Origin: Subtercola sp. Z020
GTDB lineage: Bacteria > Actinomycetota > Actinomycetes > Actinomycetales > Microbacteriaceae
Direction of reading: 5' to 3'
Assembly: GCF_002931235.1 (NCBI RefSeq)
Contig: NZ_PSTT01000045.1
Location: 1 to 44,682 of the forward strand
Length of the DNA stretch: 44,682 nt
The notes under the pieces are model-generated. The model saw nothing but the letters and a program-made list of their open reading frames with translations, had not been told where the DNA came from and did not search any database. Of this stretch, positions 7,842 to 17,186 are shown piece by piece. The position numbers and the translations under genes were made by a program. Numbering within the stretch: the first letter of the stretch is position 1; the number at the start of each line of letters is the position of its first letter.

Positions 7842-9215
7842 GTGTCGGAAACCAATTTTGACATCGTCGTTCTCGGCGGGGGAAGCGGTGGCTACGCTGC
7901 TGCCCTCCGAGCCGTTCAGCTCGGCTTCACCGTCGCACTGATCGAGAAGGACAAACTCGGCGGCACGTGCCTGCACCGCGGGTGCATCCCGACGAAGGCG
8001 CTGCTGCACTCGGCCGAGGTCGCCGATGTGTCGCGCGAGTCGGCCAAGTACGGCGTCAACACGACGTTCCAGGGCATCGACATCGCCGCGGTCACCGCCT
8101 ACCGCGAAGGCATCGTCTCCAGCAAGTTCAAGGGCCTCGAGGGGCTCATCAAGGCGCGCAAGATCACGGTCGTGCGCGGCGAGGGCAAGCTCGTCGCCCC
8201 GAAGACGGTGCAGGTCGGCGACGATCTCTACACCGGCAAGAACATGATCCTCGCGACGGGCTCGTACTCGCGCACGCTCCCCGGCCTCGAGATCGGCGGG
8301 CGCGTCATCACGAGCGAGACCGCTCTGGCCCTCGACTACATCCCGAAGAAGGTCGCCATCCTCGGCGGTGGCGTCATCGGCGTCGAGTTCGCCAGCGTGT
8401 GGAAGTCGTTCGGCGCCGACGTGTCGATCATCGAGGCGCTCCCCCACCTCGTTCCGAACGAGGAGGAGTCGATCTCGAAGCAGTTCGAGCGCGCGTACCG
8501 CAAGCGCGGCATCGAGTTCTCGCTCGGCATCCGGTTCCAGAGCGTCACGCAGAACGACCAGGGAGTCGTCGTCACGCTCGAGAACGGTGCGACCGTCGAG
8601 GCCGACATCCTTCTCGTCGCCGTCGGCCGTGGCCCGTCGACCGCCGGGCTCGGCTTCGAAGAGGCCGGCATCACCATCGACCGCGGCTTCGTCATCACGA
8701 ACGAGCGGCTCCAGACCAACGTCGAGGGCGTCTACGCGGTCGGCGACATCGTGCCCGGCCTGCAGCTGGCCCACCGCGGCTTCCAGCAGGGCATCTTCGT
8801 CGCCGAGGAGATCGCGGGCCTGAAGCCGCAGATCGTCGAAGACGTGAACATTCCGAAGGTGACCTACTCCGACCCGGAGGTCGCCTCCGTCGGCTACACC
8901 GAGGCGAAGGCTGCCGAGAAGTACGGCGTCGACAAGATCTCCTCCTACGACTACAACCTCGCCGGCAACGGCAAGAGCCACATCATCGGCACCTCGGGGT
9001 CGGTCAAGGTGGTGCGGGTGAACGACGGCCCTGTCGTCGGGATCCACATGATCGGCGCCCGCGTCGGTGAGCTCATCGGTGAAGGCCAGCTGATCGTCAA
9101 CTGGGAGGCCTACCCCGAAGACGTCGCCTCGCTCGTTCACGCGCACCCGACGCAGAACGAGGCCCTCGGTGAGGCCCACCTCGCTCTGGCCGGCAAGCCC
9201 CTGCACGCCATGTAG
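7842..9215 (+). CDS. lpd: Dihydrolipoyl dehydrogenase (E3)
   Basis: FAD-dependent E3 of the 2-oxo acid dehydrogenase complexes; it reoxidises dihydrolipoamide and passes electrons to NAD+. The 457-residue product has the FAD motif LGGGSGGYAAALRA (11-24), the redox disulfide GGTCLHRGCIPTKALL (Cys43, Cys48), the NAD-binding LGGGVIGVEFASVW (about 172), a YAVGDI FAD motif, and the C-terminal HAHPTQNEALGE (His-Glu pair near 434-439). GTG at 7842 is chosen because AAGGGAG lies eight bases before it; ATGs at 7803-7823 only add a non-conserved tail. The partner E2 follows 165 bp downstream with its own promoter, and E1 (aceE) is 26 kb away. Confidence 0.96.
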   Translation: MSETNFDIVVLGGGSGGYAAALRAVQLGFTVALIEKDKLGGTCLHRGCIPTKALLHSAEVADVSRESAKYGVNTTFQGIDIAAVTAYREGIVSSKFKGLEGLIKARKITVVRGEGKLVAPKTVQVGDDLYTGKNMILATGSYSRTLPGLEIGGRVITSETALALDYIPKKVAILGGGVIGVEFASVWKSFGADVSIIEALPHLVPNEEESISKQFERAYRKRGIEFSLGIRFQSVTQNDQGVVVTLENGATVEADILLVAVGRGPSTAGLGFEEAGITIDRGFVITNERLQTNVEGVYAVGDIVPGLQLAHRGFQQGIFVAEEIAGLKPQIVEDVNIPKVTYSDPEVASVGYTEAKAAEKYGVDKISSYDYNLAGNGKSHIIGTSGSVKVVRVNDGPVVGIHMIGARVGELIGEGQLIVNWEAYPEDVASLVHAHPTQNEALGEAHLALAGKPLHAM

Positions 9216-9219
9216 TACC

Positions 9220-9253
9220 GGAGGTCCGCTGCCCGATCGGGCGACGGGCCTCC
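9220..9253 (+). terminator. GC-rich hairpin after lpd
   Basis: GGAGGTCCG (9220-9228) pairs with CGGGCCTCC (9245-9253), with an inner GCCCGATCGGGC palindrome. It lies just after the lpd stop but lacks a T-run, so termination may be weak or factor-dependent. Confidence 0.45.
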
Positions 9254-9317
9254 ACCGGTCGGCGCGCATCCTGCGATGTGCCCGACCGGGCTTCACCCTG
9301 CGAGGGGGCTGCCAGCC

Positions 9318-9323
9318 TAAACT
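9318..9323 (+). promoter_or_regulatory. -10 box for the E2 gene
   Basis: TAAACT with a TTCACC-like -35 at about 9293-9298 (19-bp spacer). It would give a leader of about 50 nt. A small CAGA/TCTG stem followed by five T residues (about 9347-9362) lies in this leader and could act as a weak attenuator. Confidence 0.4.
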
Positions 9324-9380
9324 CGTATCGACACACTGAAAATGCAGACAGAATCTGTTTTTCGAAGAGGAGACAAACTG

Positions 9381-10933
<1,553 letters not shown>

Positions 10934-10934
<1 letters not shown>

Positions 10935-10971
10935 GCCGGCAGGCGCGCCGCTACTCGCGGCGCCGCCGGCC
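10934..10971 (+). terminator. Hairpin between convergent E2 and pseudokinase genes
   Basis: GGCCGGC (10934-10940) pairs with GCCGGCC (10965-10971) with further GC pairing inside. It starts on the last base of the E2 stop codon and sits between two convergent genes, so it could serve both strands. No T-run. Confidence 0.5.
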
Positions 10972-10987
10972 GCTCTCAGGGTCACTG

Positions 10988-13015
10988 CTACCCCTCGAAG
11001 ATCGCCCTGATTCGCCAACCGGCCTCGCCCTTCACCAGAAGGAGCGAGGCCGGTTCTCGTTGTGCGGCCTTCGCCTTGTCGCTCAGCGCGGCGTCGGCCG
11101 CCACGGCGCTCGGACCAGCTGCCGCTGCGGCGCCCGAACCAGCCGCCGCGCCAGCGCTCTTCGTGGATGCAGACCCCGCGCCGACCTCTGCTCCGCTTGG
11201 CTCCGCGGCCATTGGTGACGCAGTGCCCTCCCCCGACGAGGCGTCGGTCTCCGTCGTCTCCAGCAGCGCAGTAGCGCCAACGGTCTGCACGAGTCGCAGC
11301 GCGGCCCCGGCGACATCCGCGCCGGCGGTTGAGCCAGGGGTCGCGATGCGGGCGTTGATGGCGGCGCTGTCTGCGGAGATCACAGCCGACCCAGGCTGAT
11401 CGGCTCCGTCGAGGCACGGTACCGACAACGCGGCAAGGCAGCGCGCCCGAACAGCCAGCAGCGCCACCCCGGCGGCCACGGGGTCGGAGCCGGTAACGGC
11501 GGCGCGATCGACCTCGCTCTCGGCAGCAGCTGCTGGCCCGCTGTCCTGCCGACCCATGCTGCCAGGCCGGGCCACTGTTGCGACCGGCGACATGATGTCG
11601 GACGAGGTCGCATCCTCCGCTCCGACGTCCCGCGTCTTGGTGCCTCCTGGCGGGGAGTCACTAGGTGCGACGATGCCCGGTGCGTTGTTACCCGGGGTCT
11701 CGCGGGACCCGACCGCAGGCGGGGCGGGCGGGGAGGCGGTCGACGTGGAGCCGCGCGCGCCGACCGCGGGTGGTGTGGACTCGGCAGGCGTCGAGGCAGA
11801 GGGCGCAGTGTCCGCGGGTGCGGAGCCAATGGGCGCGGCGCCTGCGGGCGAAGTGTCCGCGCGCACAGTATTGGCGGGCGCAGTGACGGCGGGCGGGGCC
11901 GTTTGGCTCGGGGCTGCTGGTTGCCCGCGACCGGGAGGGGCGTCGGGCGCATCGACACGCTGGGGTTCGGCGGATGTCGGGGGAAGTGCGAACGTCGCAC
12001 CGGCGACGGCACAGCCTGCGACGAGAACGGCGACGAGGACGGTTCGCGGCTTGGGGCCTCGTCGGGCGCGGCCGGCGGGCGTGTCACCGCTGGCACCGGT
12101 CGCCCAGCCACGCAGCGCGGCGGCACGCTGGACGATGGCGCGTCGCGACCATGCGAAGAACACTCGAAGACGCACACGAAGGCGTCGTGCCTGCAGGTCG
12201 TCGCGCTCCAGTTCGTTCACGTCGTCCGTGACAGCAGCCAAGACAGCGGCACGCTGCGCACCCCAGTCGAACTCCGGCTCGTGCGGGCCAGCCCCGGAAC
12301 TGTCTGCACGACCGGCTTCGGCGCTGGCTCCGGGGCGAGCCTCGGAGGCGAACGGCGACGCCGCCGCCTGGGCAGTGTGCCCATCGGCAGCATGAGCTGG
12401 CAGAGGCTCGCCGAGATTGATGGGCAGCGGGGAGGCCAGGGCGAAGAGGGCCGCCTCGCACTCGCGCACGAAGGGTTCGCGGCGGCCCCGTTCCAGCCGT
12501 GCCAGCTCCGCAGCGAGAAACGCTGGAGAGCGCGGCGCCACAGCAGTCCGGTCCGCGAGGCCCGCGCGGTCGAGTGTTGCCCTGGCCAGCGTGACGAAGG
12601 CGCGATAGTCGTCGACCATGGCCGCGCGGAAGGTCGGTGCCCGCGTCTCGCCGCGGCGGTGCTCGACGCATCCCTGCCAGTCGGCGAAGGTCGGTCGGCC
12701 GCCTGGGTCGAAGACCACGGCCTCGAGCGACACGCGGCCATGGGTGCAGTCGAGCGCGTGCAGGTCGTCGAGGGTCTGCAGCAGGGGCACCAACACGGTG
12801 ACGGCTTCACCCAGCTCGAGTCGACGCCGAGCGAGAAGCGCCGCAAGCGTCACGCCGACGGTTCCAGGGCTGGCGGGAGCCGAAGCCACCCCAGACGCCG
12901 AAGACGGCGGAGACGCATCAGACGCCACAGAAGACACAGCCGACGAAAGCCGCGACGACACGGATGCGCGAGTCAGGGCAGAGGGGCGGAAAGGGGCGGG
13001 AGCAGGTCGGGTCAT
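10988..13015 (-). CDS. Membrane-anchored pseudokinase-like protein
   Basis: A 675-residue protein, named here from what is visible. Residues 1-50 are Ser/Ala/Pro-rich. Residues about 68-115 look like the C-lobe of a Ser/Thr kinase: LVPLLQTLDDLHALDCTHGR then VVFDPGGRPTFADWQGC, where kinases have an H-x-D catalytic loop and DFG. The catalytic Asp is absent (HGRVSLEA), DFG reads DWQG, and there is no glycine loop or N-lobe lysine, so it is probably not a kinase. A transmembrane helix follows basic residues at about 325-344, then an exported Pro/Ala/Ser/Thr-rich stalk and a C-terminal domain ending LLLVKGEAGWRIRAIF. I start at ATG 13015; an in-frame extension upstream is antisense to the DUF4191 gene. 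The gene sits alone between the E2 and DUF4191 genes. Confidence 0.7.
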   Translation of the reverse strand: MTRPAPAPFRPSALTRASVSSRLSSAVSSVASDASPPSSASGVASAPASPGTVGVTLAALLARRRLELGEAVTVLVPLLQTLDDLHALDCTHGRVSLEAVVFDPGGRPTFADWQGCVEHRRGETRAPTFRAAMVDDYRAFVTLARATLDRAGLADRTAVAPRSPAFLAAELARLERGRREPFVRECEAALFALASPLPINLGEPLPAHAADGHTAQAAASPFASEARPGASAEAGRADSSGAGPHEPEFDWGAQRAAVLAAVTDDVNELERDDLQARRLRVRLRVFFAWSRRAIVQRAAALRGWATGASGDTPAGRARRGPKPRTVLVAVLVAGCAVAGATFALPPTSAEPQRVDAPDAPPGRGQPAAPSQTAPPAVTAPANTVRADTSPAGAAPIGSAPADTAPSASTPAESTPPAVGARGSTSTASPPAPPAVGSRETPGNNAPGIVAPSDSPPGGTKTRDVGAEDATSSDIMSPVATVARPGSMGRQDSGPAAAAESEVDRAAVTGSDPVAAGVALLAVRARCLAALSVPCLDGADQPGSAVISADSAAINARIATPGSTAGADVAGAALRLVQTVGATALLETTETDASSGEGTASPMAAEPSGAEVGAGSASTKSAGAAAGSGAAAAAGPSAVAADAALSDKAKAAQREPASLLLVKGEAGWRIRAIFEG

Positions 13016-13144
13016 GACCACAGCGTGCCTCCGTGAGGGCGCTGCCGAGCATCCAGAACCGGGATCTGTGGAGAGTTCGCCCAGAGCACCACAGGTGGAG
13101 GAGGAGACCGGCCCTGAAGAGCATCCAGTGTCGGTGCGACTCGG

Positions 13145-13150
13145 TACCAT
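13145..13150 (+). promoter_or_regulatory. -10 box, leaderless start of DUF4191 gene
   Basis: TACCAT six bases before the ATG at 13157, with no Shine-Dalgarno in the gap. Confidence 0.55.
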
Positions 13151-13156
13151 AGAGCT

Positions 13157-13879
13157 ATGGCACGCAGTAATGAGAAGGCTCCGAAGGCTCCCAAGAAGCC
13201 GAAGGAAGACGGTCGCATCAAGCAGATGTGGCAGGTCTTCCAGATGACCCGTCGGTACGACAAGAACATCGTGCTGCTGCTGGTCCTCAGCATCCTCGTG
13301 CCTGTGGCCATCGGCCTCGTGCTCGCCCTGCTGCTGAGCGAAGGCAACGGTTTCGTCATTGCCATGTGGGTCGTCGCGGGGCTGCTCGCGGGCATCCTGA
13401 TCGCCCTCATCGTGCTCGGGCGACGTGCCGAAGCAGCCGCCTACGGGCAGATCGCCGGCCAGCCCGGTGCCGTGGGCGCCGTGCTCCGCAGTTCGCTGAA
13501 GCGCAGCTGGCGCGGCAGCGAGATGCCGGTTGCCGTGAACGGCAAGACTCAGGATGCCGTCTACCGCGCCGTGGGGCGCGGCGGTGTCGTTCTCATAAGC
13601 GAAGGCCCCAAGTCGCGCACAACGCGCATGCTCGAGGACGAGCGCCGCAAGGTTCTGCGCGTGCTGCCGAACGTTCCCGTGACATTCCTCTACGTGGGTC
13701 CCGACGACGATTCGGTTCCGCTGCACAAGGTGCCGGCGCGACTGAACCGCATCAAGCCGAACCTCACCAAGCCCGAGGTGCTGGCCGTCAGCAACCGGCT
13801 CACCTCGCTCGGCGCGGGCAACCTGCCGATCCCCAAGGGTGTCGACCCGATGAAGGCGCGTCCGCAGCGCGGGCGCTGA
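13157..13879 (+). CDS. DUF4191 family membrane protein
   Basis: A 240-residue protein with a basic lysine-rich head (APKAPKKPKEDGRIKQMWQVFQMTRR), two transmembrane helices at about 38-60 and 66-88, and a cytosolic C-terminal domain (about 95-230) containing GEMPVAV-like and LPNVPVTFLYVG segments. This is the actinobacterial DUF4191 family, found next to the RDD gene and glnA1 as here; its function is unknown. The last 11 codons and stop are repeated in the next 33 bases (see repeat at 13861-13926). It is convergent with the RDD gene. Confidence 0.88.
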   Translation: MARSNEKAPKAPKKPKEDGRIKQMWQVFQMTRRYDKNIVLLLVLSILVPVAIGLVLALLLSEGNGFVIAMWVVAGLLAGILIALIVLGRRAEAAAYGQIAGQPGAVGAVLRSSLKRSWRGSEMPVAVNGKTQDAVYRAVGRGGVVLISEGPKSRTTRMLEDERRKVLRVLPNVPVTFLYVGPDDDSVPLHKVPARLNRIKPNLTKPEVLAVSNRLTSLGAGNLPIPKGVDPMKARPQRGR

Positions 13880-13926
13880 CCCGCACCGCCACTTCCGCAG
13901 CGCGGGCGCTGACCCGCACCGCCACT
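13861..13926 (+). repeat. Perfect 33-bp tandem duplication at the DUF4191 stop codon
   Basis: The 33 bases at 13861-13893, which include the DUF4191 stop codon, are repeated exactly at 13894-13926. A third, decayed copy follows to about 13955 (CCGAACCGCGGCGCGCTGACA). The unit contains CCGCAGCGCGGGCGCTGACC. It lies in the 97-bp gap between two convergent genes. Confidence 0.9.
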
Positions 13927-13976
13927 CCCGAACCGCGGCGCGCTGACACGTACCGGCAGAACCCAAGCGGGGCGGC

Positions 13977-14402
13977 CTAGCGGCGAACGAGCACCGTTCC
14001 CGCGAAGACATCGTGCAGTCCGCGCTGGTCGGAATCCCAGATCAGGGCGGGAATGGTCAGCACCAGCAACCCCGTGCGGATGATGGGGCGCCACCAGCCC
14101 GCGAAGGTGCCGTCGACCTTGACCAGCCGGAGGCCCAGGATCAGGTGGCCGAATCCGCTGCCCGTGAAGGCGAGCAAAATGACCTGCTCGATGATGAAGA
14201 TGATCGTGGCGGCCCAGGGGTTGCCGAAGAAGAACGCCGCGTACACGACGAAACAGACCGCCCAGTCGATGAGCAGGGCGAAGATTCGACGGCCGGGCCG
14301 GGCGACCGAGCCGCGCCCCTCCTCGGGGAAGCCGAGCCGCTCACCGGGCCAGACGCTCGGTGCGGCGCCGGACCATCGGGCAGGGGGCTTCGTGTTCGAC
14401 AC
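13977..14402 (-). CDS. RDD family membrane protein
   Basis: A 141-residue protein with a hydrophilic N-terminal 38 residues, an RIFALLIDWAVCF segment carrying the RDD-type Arg-Asp pattern (about 40-52), and three to four hydrophobic helices ending in PALIWDSDQRGLHDVFAGTVLV, which is the family's terminal D-x-R-x-x-H-D motif. The family's function is not settled. The GTG start (14400-14402) is six bases after TAGAAT, so it is likely leaderless. Its neighbours (DUF4191, glnA1) are the usual actinobacterial order. Confidence 0.9.
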   Translation of the reverse strand: MSNTKPPARWSGAAPSVWPGERLGFPEEGRGSVARPGRRIFALLIDWAVCFVVYAAFFFGNPWAATIIFIIEQVILLAFTGSGFGHLILGLRLVKVDGTFAGWWRPIIRTGLLVLTIPALIWDSDQRGLHDVFAGTVLVRR

Positions 14403-14408
14403 CCGACG

Positions 14409-14414
14409 ATTCTA
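14409..14414 (-). promoter_or_regulatory. -10 box, leaderless start of RDD gene
   Basis: TAGAAT on the minus strand, six bases before a GTG start, with no ribosome-binding site between. Confidence 0.55.
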
Positions 14415-14441
14415 GGTGAGACACCTGCGGCCTTCCTGCGC

Positions 14442-14479
14442 GTAACAAGCCGGAAACAATGGCGACACGGCCGAGTAAT
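14442..14479 (+). promoter_or_regulatory. GlnR-type operator upstream of glnA1
   Basis: Four half-sites in the actinomycete GlnR layout with exact 6-bp spacing: GTAAC at 14442-14446, GAAAC at 14453-14457, GACAC at 14464-14468 and GTAAT at 14475-14479. The first pair matches the known consensus (GTnAC-n6-GAAAC) exactly; the last is degenerate. Its place just upstream of the glnA1 -10 region suits an activator of nitrogen-limited expression. Confidence 0.7.
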
Positions 14480-14489
14480 GGCCGCCCTG

Positions 14490-14495
14490 TACCCT
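14490..14495 (+). promoter_or_regulatory. -10 box for glnA1
   Basis: TACCCT, directly downstream of the GlnR-like box, would give a leader of about 60 nt. No good -35 is visible, which fits an activator-dependent promoter. Confidence 0.4.
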
Positions 14496-14563
14496 GACGG
14501 AGGTTGTACCAACAGCCCGAACGTACAAAGCCATTCAGTACCAAGCCATTTGGAGTCTCTCAA

Positions 14564-15988
14564 ATGTTCAGCGATTCTTCCGAGGTGCTCAAGTTCATCA
14601 AGGACACCGACGTCAAGTTCCTTGATATCCGCTTCACCGACCTTCCCGGCGTGCAGCAGCACTTCAACATCCCTGCCTCAACTGTTGACGAGGACTTCTT
14701 CTCCGTCGGCCAGATGTTCGACGGCTCGTCGATCCGTGGGTTCGCGTCGATCCACGAGTCCGACATGCAGCTCATCCCCGATGTCTCGACGGCATACATC
14801 GACCCCTTCCGCGTCGAGCGCACCCTGATCGTCATCTTCGACATCTACAACCCGCGGAACGGCGAGATCTACTCGCGCGACCCGCGCCAGGTTGCCAAGA
14901 AGGCCGAGAAGTACCTCGCCTCGACGGGTATCGCCGACACAGCGTTCTTCGCCCCCGAGGCCGAGTTCTACATCTTCGACGATGTGCGCTACGAAGTGAA
15001 GCAGAACAAGAGCTTCTACTCGGTCGACTCCAGCGAGGGCGCCTGGAACTCGGGCCGCGAAGAAGAGGGTGGCAACCTCGCCAACAAGACTCCCTTCAAG
15101 GGCGGCTACTTCCCGGTCAGCCCCGTCGACCAGCACGCTGACCTCCGCGACGACATCTCGCTGAAGCTCATCGACTCCGGCCTCATCCTCGAGCGCGCCC
15201 ACCATGAGGTCGGCACCGCCGGCCAGGGCGAGATCAACTACCGCTTCGACACCATGGTGCACGCGGCAGACGACATCCTCAAGTTCAAGTACATCGTGAA
15301 GAACACGGCCAGCCAGTGGGGCAAGACCGCCACGTTCATGCCGAAGCCGCTTTTCGGTGACAACGGATCGGGCATGCACACCCACCAGTCACTCTGGAAC
15401 GACGGTTCGCCCCTGTTCTACGACGAGGCCGGCTACGGCGGGCTCAGCGACATCGCGCGCTGGTACATCGGCGGCCTGCTGAAGCACGCCCCCGCAGTGC
15501 TCGCCTTCACGAACCCGACAGTCAACTCGTACCACCGTCTGGTGCCCGGCTTCGAGGCTCCGGTGAACCTGGTGTACTCGGCCGGCAACCGTTCGGCGTC
15601 GATCCGTATCCCGATCACGGGAACGAACCCGAAGGCGAAGCGCATCGAGTTCCGTGCTCCGGATGCCTCGGGCAACCCGTACCTCGCATTCGCCGCGCAG
15701 CTCATGGCGGGCCTCGACGGCATCCAGAACCGTATCGAGCCGCACGAGCCCGTCGACAAGGACCTCTACGAGCTGCCGCCCGAGGAAGCGAAGAACATCC
15801 CCCAGGTTCCCGCATCGCTCGGCGAGGCCCTGCTGGCCCTCGAAGCCGACAACGAGTTCCTCACCAAGGGAGGCGTCTTCACGCCCGACCTGATCGAGAC
15901 CTGGATCGAGTACAAGCGCGAGAACGAGATCAAGCCGATCGCGCAGCGCCCGCACCCGTTCGAGTTCGAGCTCTACTACGGCGTCTAG
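14564..15988 (+). CDS. glnA1: Glutamine synthetase type I-beta (adenylylatable)
   Basis: Makes glutamine from glutamate, ammonia and ATP; a cytosolic dodecamer. The 474-residue product begins [12 protein letters not shown] and has DGSSIRGF (about 62), [12 protein letters not shown] (metal Glu, about 136), [27 protein letters not shown] (about 271, ammonia/metal site), NRSASIRIP (about 344) and the adenylylation site [11 protein letters not shown] with Tyr402. That tyrosine and the length fit the I-beta class regulated by GlnE, whose gene is in this window. ATG 14564 follows GGAGTCTCTCAA; the GGAG is nine bases upstream. A GlnR-like operator precedes it and an intrinsic terminator follows. Confidence 0.98.
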   Translation: MFSDSSEVLKFIKDTDVKFLDIRFTDLPGVQQHFNIPASTVDEDFFSVGQMFDGSSIRGFASIHESDMQLIPDVSTAYIDPFRVERTLIVIFDIYNPRNGEIYSRDPRQVAKKAEKYLASTGIADTAFFAPEAEFYIFDDVRYEVKQNKSFYSVDSSEGAWNSGREEEGGNLANKTPFKGGYFPVSPVDQHADLRDDISLKLIDSGLILERAHHEVGTAGQGEINYRFDTMVHAADDILKFKYIVKNTASQWGKTATFMPKPLFGDNGSGMHTHQSLWNDGSPLFYDEAGYGGLSDIARWYIGGLLKHAPAVLAFTNPTVNSYHRLVPGFEAPVNLVYSAGNRSASIRIPITGTNPKAKRIEFRAPDASGNPYLAFAAQLMAGLDGIQNRIEPHEPVDKDLYELPPEEAKNIPQVPASLGEALLALEADNEFLTKGGVFTPDLIETWIEYKRENEIKPIAQRPHPFEFELYYGV

Positions 15989-16007
15989 TCGTCGCACCAC
16001 CTCGGCA

Positions 16008-16043
16008 GGGCCGCGCTTCTTCTTCGAGGCGCGGCCCTTCCTT
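16008..16043 (+). terminator. Intrinsic terminator of glnA1
   Basis: GGGCCGCGC (16008-16016) and GCGCGGCCC (16029-16037) form a perfect 9-bp stem with a 12-base loop, followed by TTCCTT. Confidence 0.8.
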
Positions 16044-16121
16044 GTGAGTGCGGTCTGAACCTCAGGCCCCACTCTTCGAAGATTCTCAGCCGTGTCACCC
16101 GAATGGGGGGTGTCGATGACC

Positions 16122-16127
16122 TAGGCT
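16122..16127 (+). promoter_or_regulatory. -10 box for small membrane peptide gene
   Basis: TAGGCT lies about 76 bases before the ATG at 16204. A GTG at 16132 in the same frame could instead give a 71-residue product; its gap to the box is only 4 bases. Confidence 0.4.
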
Positions 16128-16203
16128 GGATGTGTCCGGGTACGGCATCCGGTCCGCACTCGCAGGTGCGCGCGGGCCGCGGGCGGCCATCGAAGGGGTC
16201 TTC

Positions 16204-16347
16204 ATGTCGTCGAGCAGCAACGGGCACAGAATCCGGCTGAAGGGTTCGTTCTGGCGCAGCCAGACCTGGGTCGCGCTACAGATCGGTGGGCTCCTGGTCG
16301 GCGCCGGTATCGCGCTGACACTCGTACTGCTGGCGCTCCGCCGCTGA
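16204..16347 (+). CDS. Small single-span membrane protein
   Basis: A 47-residue predicted peptide: polar, basic head (MSSSSNGHRIRLKGSFWRS), one transmembrane helix (about 21-45, WVALQIGGLLVGAGIALTLVLLAL) and a short RR tail. AAGGGG sits five bases before ATG 16204, which is why I prefer it to the GTG at 16132. It lies between glnA1 and a convergent SHOCT-like gene. I do not recognise a family. The good ribosome site and membrane pattern make it a credible gene. Confidence 0.5.
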   Translation: MSSSSNGHRIRLKGSFWRSQTWVALQIGGLLVGAGIALTLVLLALRR

Positions 16348-16385
16348 CTCGCCCGCCGCTGACTCCCCCGCCGCTGGCAGGCGAC

Positions 16386-16631
16386 TCAGCTGAGCACCCG
16401 CCGGGCGACGACCGGGCTCAGGATGCTCTGCCGACGGGCCTGGAACTCCCGTTCCGAGAGCTCCCCTTCTCGACGGAGTCGGCCGAGTTCGTGCAGGTCG
16501 TCATCGATGGCACGGAGATGCGACCGTTCCGCTGCTGCCGCCAGCGCCCGCTGGGCGCGGCGCTGGGCCTTGAGAAGTCGGGAAGCTTTCACAAGAGAGT
16601 GTTTCGGAGCCCTCCGAAAGTCGGTTTGCAC
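16386..16631 (-). CDS. Small SHOCT-like protein
   Basis: An 81-residue basic, helical protein. The C-terminal part, LHELGRLRREGELSEREFQARRQSIL (about 46-71), resembles the SHOCT motif, a short helical pair that often ends larger proteins or stands alone. The N-terminal half is Lys/Arg/Ala-rich. The start is a GTG (16629-16631) with a weak upstream GATGGG; a GTG downstream at KASRLL is possible. It follows DUF1877 on the same strand, 33 bp away. Function unknown. Confidence 0.5.
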   Translation of the reverse strand: MQTDFRRAPKHSLVKASRLLKAQRRAQRALAAAAERSHLRAIDDDLHELGRLRREGELSEREFQARRQSILSPVVARRVLS

Positions 16632-16664
16632 CCATCAACAAACTTTTCGAAACCGTTTCCGCCG

Positions 16665-17171
16665 TCAACCGATCTCGACGATGATGTTCATCTCGTGCAG
16701 CACGGCGCCGCGGAAGAAAGCTTCCAGTGTCGTCAACTCCTCTGCGCACTGAGCCAGTAACTGCTGGATCGCGTCGGTGGACCAGTGCGCTCCCGGGTAG
16801 ATCGCCGCCTGTCTGAACTCCTCCACGGTGCGTCTGGCCAGCAGGCCGGGCACGTCCTGCTGCTCGAGAGCGCCCACGATTGCCCTCAGTCGTTCTGTAG
16901 TCGTATACGCGACGAAGCTGACATCCGATCCGAGCAGACGCCCCTCACCCGTGATCGCTTCGCTCAACGCATCGCCGTGTCGTGCATGGCGAGCCGATAC
17001 CCCGGTCAGGAGAAAATGAACACCGTCCCACGCCGTACCGATATCCAATTCGGGTACGTTTTCGCCCTCTGATAAGTCGAAGACGCGGTCCTCGATCTGA
17101 CTCAGAGGCAGCGATCTGATGTCAACCAGCTCGGCATCGCTGACCTGCGTGTAGATCCCGTAGAGGCCCAC
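16665..17171 (-). CDS. DUF1877 family protein
   Basis: A 168-residue cytosolic protein. The opening MGLYGIYTQVSDAEL and the LDIGTAWDGVHFLLTG segment (about 42-57) are typical of DUF1877 (YfbM-like) proteins, whose function is not known. The GTG start lies 15 bases after the upstream YbjQ-family gene stop, so the two are probably one transcript. Its base composition is lower in GC than the flanking genes, which could reflect recent transfer, but it is intact. Confidence 0.8.
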   Translation of the reverse strand: MGLYGIYTQVSDAELVDIRSLPLSQIEDRVFDLSEGENVPELDIGTAWDGVHFLLTGVSARHARHGDALSEAITGEGRLLGSDVSFVAYTTTERLRAIVGALEQQDVPGLLARRTVEEFRQAAIYPGAHWSTDAIQQLLAQCAEELTTLEAFFRGAVLHEMNIIVEIG

Positions 17172-17186
17172 AGTGCGCGCGCCCGA

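Noticed and set aside
13016-14011. In-frame 332-residue upstream extension of the pseudokinase gene
   Set aside because: It lies antisense to the DUF4191 gene with its clear promoter; its Arg/His/Glu-rich sequence matches nothing.
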